This document shows positions 61,518-64,000 of a stretch of 64,000 bases of DNA, one piece after another. Under the pieces are notes generated by a model. That model was not told where the DNA came from. It saw only the letters and a program-made list of their open reading frames with translations, and ran no database searches. The DNA is from Pseudoalteromonas galatheae. GTDB taxonomy: Bacteria > Pseudomonadota > Gammaproteobacteria > Enterobacterales > Alteromonadaceae. The translations under genes and the position numbers were made by a program. How positions within the stretch are numbered: the stretch's first letter is position 1; every line of letters begins with the position of its first letter. The stretch lies in assembly GCF_005886105.2 (NCBI RefSeq), contig NZ_PNCO02000001.1:496001-560000 (forward strand), written 5' to 3'.

Positions 61518-61865
61518 ATGGACAAAACATATTTAAAGGATGCTTACATACTCTCGGTCTATGACTATAAAGACTTTGAAAAATCATTTATTGGGGAGTT
61601 TTTATCAGGAGTTGTTATTGACGATGAAACATTCAGGTTTAGGCCATTTGAGCAAATCGTGACTTCAAAGATTGTTAGCAAATCTGATGTCGAGGATAAA
61701 TTAGAAATCATCACACATAATGGGAGTTATTATGTGATTGATGCTGACCATAAGTTAATTGATATTTCGTTTGTTGAACTGGTTGTTATGAGAGCAGGAG
61801 CTTATTCAGCAGATCGAGTTTTAGAAATGAGGGAACAACTAAAGTCTCGAAATAAAATTCATTAA
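61518..61865 (+). CDS. unrecognised small protein, paralogue B
   Basis: 115 residues from ATG 61518 (GTAGGGAG upstream, 13 bases after the previous stop). Its C-terminus AYSADRVLEMREQLK matches paralogue A (MYSPNELLELREML), with similar length and strand layout. The two look like a tandem duplication that has diverged strongly. Neither has a signal peptide or membrane helix. Confidence 0.7.
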   Translation: MDKTYLKDAYILSVYDYKDFEKSFIGEFLSGVVIDDETFRFRPFEQIVTSKIVSKSDVEDKLEIITHNGSYYVIDADHKLIDISFVELVVMRAGAYSADRVLEMREQLKSRNKIH

Positions 61866-61888
61866 ATAACGAAAATAAGGAGTCTAGA

Positions 61889-61936
61889 ATGACTTCAACA
61901 AATTCAATATTCGATCAGATTAGTAATTTTACGTAA
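61889..61936 (+). CDS. 15-residue frame with strong ribosome site, probably a gene stub
   Basis: ATG 61889 is preceded by ATAAGGAGTCTAGA at ideal spacing, 24 bases after the previous gene. The frame (MTSTNSIFDQISNFT) stops at 61936. A strong start on such a short frame suggests the beginning of a further operon gene that was cut off by a rearrangement. Confidence 0.45.
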   Translation: MTSTNSIFDQISNFT

Positions 61937-61964
61937 TAGCTAGCTTTTTAGTGATAGCAATAAA

Positions 61965-62005
61965 GTGAAGCTTCCAATTCATATTCCTTGATTCGGAAGC
62001 TTCAC
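61965..62005. terminator. bidirectional hairpin between operon and efflux gene
   Basis: Perfect 11-bp inverted repeat GTGAAGCTTCC / GGAAGCTTCAC with a 19-base loop, between convergent genes. Confidence 0.75.
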
Positions 62006-62022
62006 AATTGATGAAAATTGAA

Positions 62023-64000
62023 TTAGCGGGATAACTCCTCAATTTTCTTTTTGGAGAACCAGCGATATAAAACAGGCAAAACAAACAATGTGAGTAATGT
62101 TGCTGTTATCAAACCACCAACTATAACACTTGCCAGTGGTCGTTGTATTTCAGCTCCTACACCATTTGACATTAACATCGGTATTAAACCTAATGCAGAT
62201 GTTATTGCTGTCATAAGAACAGGTCTTAAACGCGAAGTTGCTCCTTCAAATACTGCTTGGGCAACATCCAAGCCATCCCTAATTCGTTGGTTTATACTCT
62301 CAACCATAACCACACCATTTAACACGGCAACACCAAATAGTGTAATGAAGCCAACGGAGCTTGGCACGGACAAGTATTGCCCAGACAAATATAAGGAGAA
62401 AACACCGCCGATAACAGCTAATGGGACATTAACTAAAATCAACATGGCTTGACCAACTGAGCCAAATGCGAAGTAAAGCAAAAGAGCAATTAGGGCTAAA
62501 GATAGAGGAACCACTATAGCTAACCGTTGTTGTGCTCGTTGTTGACTTTCAAATTGACCACCTATTGAAACAGAGTAACCAGCAGGCAAATCAACCTTTT
62601 CTGCGATGACTTTACTGATGTCGGTAACAACACTACCCATGTCTCTATTTTGCACGTTGGCTTGGATAACAACACGCCTTTGCACGTCGTCTCTTCTCAC
62701 TTGTGGTGGGCCAGATTCAAAGGAGACAGTTGCTACATCACCCAGACGAACCCAAGCCCCTGTTGGAGACTGAATGCGAATATCAGAAATAGCTTCTTTA
62801 TTACTACGATATTCTTTTTCTATACGCACATATATATCATAACGCTCATTACCGTTGATGATTTGTCCTGCTTCTATACCACCAATGCCATCTCGTACAA
62901 TTTCCATAACATCACTGACAGAAAGGCCAAAGCGAGAAAGCTCTTGTCTGTTAGGCTTTACAACTAACTGAGCTTCACCAGCGATTTGTTCAAGAGCGAC
63001 ATCTCTAGCGCCTTCAACGTCTTTGATTGCCAATTCAATTTCCTGCCCTTTAGCTGCCAATATGTCTAGATTTGGGCCAAAAAGTTTTATCGCTAATTGT
63101 GCTTTTACACCAGATAATAGTTCGTCAACTCGTGTCGCAATAGGTTGAGAAAAGTTGAGTAAAAGACCCGGAAACTCTTCTAAAGAACGTTCCATTTTAT
63201 TTTGCAGTTCATAGCGATTCGAGGCAGAGGTCCATTCGGCGACTGGCTTTAAACCTATATAAATTTCAATATTATTAACAGGCTCAGGATCACCTCCGAT
63301 TTCGGCTCGTCCTATTCGGCTAAGCGCATAGGTTACTTCAGGAAATGCCATCAATTTATCCTCCAAGATAGGTGCGACACTTAATGCTGTATCCAAGCTT
63401 GAAGAAGGAGCGAGTGTAACCCTTAAGTTAATTGTACCTTCTTCCAGTTCTGGAACGAACTCTGTGCCAATATAAGGCACGATTGAAAATGCAGACACAA
63501 CCATTATTAAGGATGCTGATACAATTAATTTGGTGTGTTTAAGTGCGAACTTAAGCCCTTTTCTATAAAGGTTATTTAATGGTTTAAGTACAAAGCTTTC
63601 TCTCTCCTTCACTCCTTTTTTGAACATATAAGTAGCAAGTGCAGGAACGATAAATAAAGCAACTACAATGGCCGAAATAATAGCCAAAATGATACTAACA
63701 GCCATCGGTTGGAAGAGTTTGGCTTCTACGCCTTCAAAGCTAAACAAAGGTAAGAACACTACCAAAATGACAGATGCAGCAAAAAAGACAGGTCTTGCAA
63801 CTTCTTTCCCTGCTTGTTTTAGTCGTAATTTAATTCCATGATCGTCTTGCTCTACAGCATGTGGATCAATATCAGAACTTGGTACGCGTTCTTGCACATT
63901 TTGTTTATGAGTAGCGTCTGGTCGGTTTAAATGTTTAAACATGTTTTCAACCATCACAACCGAGCCATCGACCAGCATACCAATTGCTACCGCAATGCCA
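62023..64000 (-). CDS. CzcA/CusA-family heavy-metal efflux RND pump, C-terminal part
   Basis: About 659 residues in view, continuing past the right edge; complete members have about 1040. The frame enters with GIAVAIGMLVDGSVVMVENMF (helix 4 of the RND fold, with its Asp), followed by periplasmic loop 2 and helices 7-12. Typical HME segments are FEGVEAKLFQPMA, GTEFVPELEEGTINLRV, FSQPIATRVDELLSGVKAQLAIKLFGPN, QIINGNERYDIYVRIE and FGVAVLNGVVMVESINQR. It takes metal ions (Cu, Zn, Cd, Co or Ni) out through a CBA complex. Metal type cannot be fixed here. It fits metal-resistance cargo of a mobile element. Confidence 0.93.
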   Translation of the reverse strand, partial: GIAVAIGMLVDGSVVMVENMFKHLNRPDATHKQNVQERVPSSDIDPHAVEQDDHGIKLRLKQAGKEVARPVFFAASVILVVFLPLFSFEGVEAKLFQPMAVSIILAIISAIVVALFIVPALATYMFKKGVKERESFVLKPLNNLYRKGLKFALKHTKLIVSASLIMVVSAFSIVPYIGTEFVPELEEGTINLRVTLAPSSSLDTALSVAPILEDKLMAFPEVTYALSRIGRAEIGGDPEPVNNIEIYIGLKPVAEWTSASNRYELQNKMERSLEEFPGLLLNFSQPIATRVDELLSGVKAQLAIKLFGPNLDILAAKGQEIELAIKDVEGARDVALEQIAGEAQLVVKPNRQELSRFGLSVSDVMEIVRDGIGGIEAGQIINGNERYDIYVRIEKEYRSNKEAISDIRIQSPTGAWVRLGDVATVSFESGPPQVRRDDVQRRVVIQANVQNRDMGSVVTDISKVIAEKVDLPAGYSVSIGGQFESQQRAQQRLAIVVPLSLALIALLLYFAFGSVGQAMLILVNVPLAVIGGVFSLYLSGQYLSVPSSVGFITLFGVAVLNGVVMVESINQRIRDGLDVAQAVFEGATSRLRPVLMTAITSALGLIPMLMSNGVGAEIQRPLASVIVGGLITATLLTLFVLPVLYRWFSKKKIEELSR

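Overview
The window looks like a chromosome of a marine gammaproteobacterium of the Alteromonadales, most likely Pseudoalteromonas. This rests on the gene set (RapA, RluA, TrmL, FieF, CpxRA, a TcyP-type cystine carrier, tyrosine catabolism, a TonB/PepSY iron operon), the moderate-to-low GC, and the heavy load of intergenic repeats. No species is claimed.

Region 1 (about 1.3-17.3 kb) is accessory DNA. After a lipoprotein gene cut by the window edge comes a cluster of integron gene cassettes without a visible integrase (a CALIN-type array). Single plus-strand genes are each followed by an imperfect hairpin with attC hallmarks (CTAAC/CCAAC-like left end, GTTA-like right end). I place eight attC or attC-like sites: 3257-3315, 4165-4261, 5849-5913 (half), 7142-7200, 8006-8019 plus 9989-10053 (split), 12469-12553, 14195-14268 and 15417-15492. 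Cassette cargo includes a nucleoside-deoxyribosyltransferase/TIR-like protein, a channel with a K+-type GYGD filter, and three proteins I cannot name. The array is damaged by elements that target or use attC sites: a group IIC-attC intron, an IS1111-attC element, an IS3 element with a 4-bp target duplication, and an ISAs1 fragment. Five copies (some partial) of a ~750-bp non-coding repeat lie between the cassettes. Each unit has two divergent halves full of short hairpins with GGA in the loop, much like CsrA/RsmA binding sites.

Region 2 (about 17.4-30 kb) is ordinary chromosome: yghU, a Bcr/CflA exporter, a DUF4442 protein, a bactofilin with an M23 peptidase, fumarylacetoacetase and HPPD for tyrosine breakdown, a POT peptide transporter, and a BarA-like hybrid kinase. 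Region 3 (30.7-31.2 kb) is a tRNA cluster (Phe, Thr, a decayed Phe copy, Phe). Region 4 (31.3-37.8 kb) is an iron-type locus: a Fur-box-like site, a two-component system, a TonB receptor, DUF3649, a PepSY reductase-like protein and DUF3325. Region 5 (37.9-56.4 kb) holds GDPD, CysZ, a palindromic MITE-like repeat, TrmL, FieF, lysophospholipase, CpxAR with a Spy/CpxP protein, YacG, a bacteriophytochrome with its own response regulator, a cystine symporter, RluA and RapA.

Region 6 (56.7 kb to the end) starts with the resident phoH, which is broken exactly after its Walker A codons. Foreign DNA follows, carrying a complete but divergent second phoH, an unrecognised four-gene group, and the C-terminal part of a CzcA/CusA metal-efflux pump that runs off the edge. 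This looks like an integrative element that uses the phoH Walker A sequence as its target and brings a substitute phoH.
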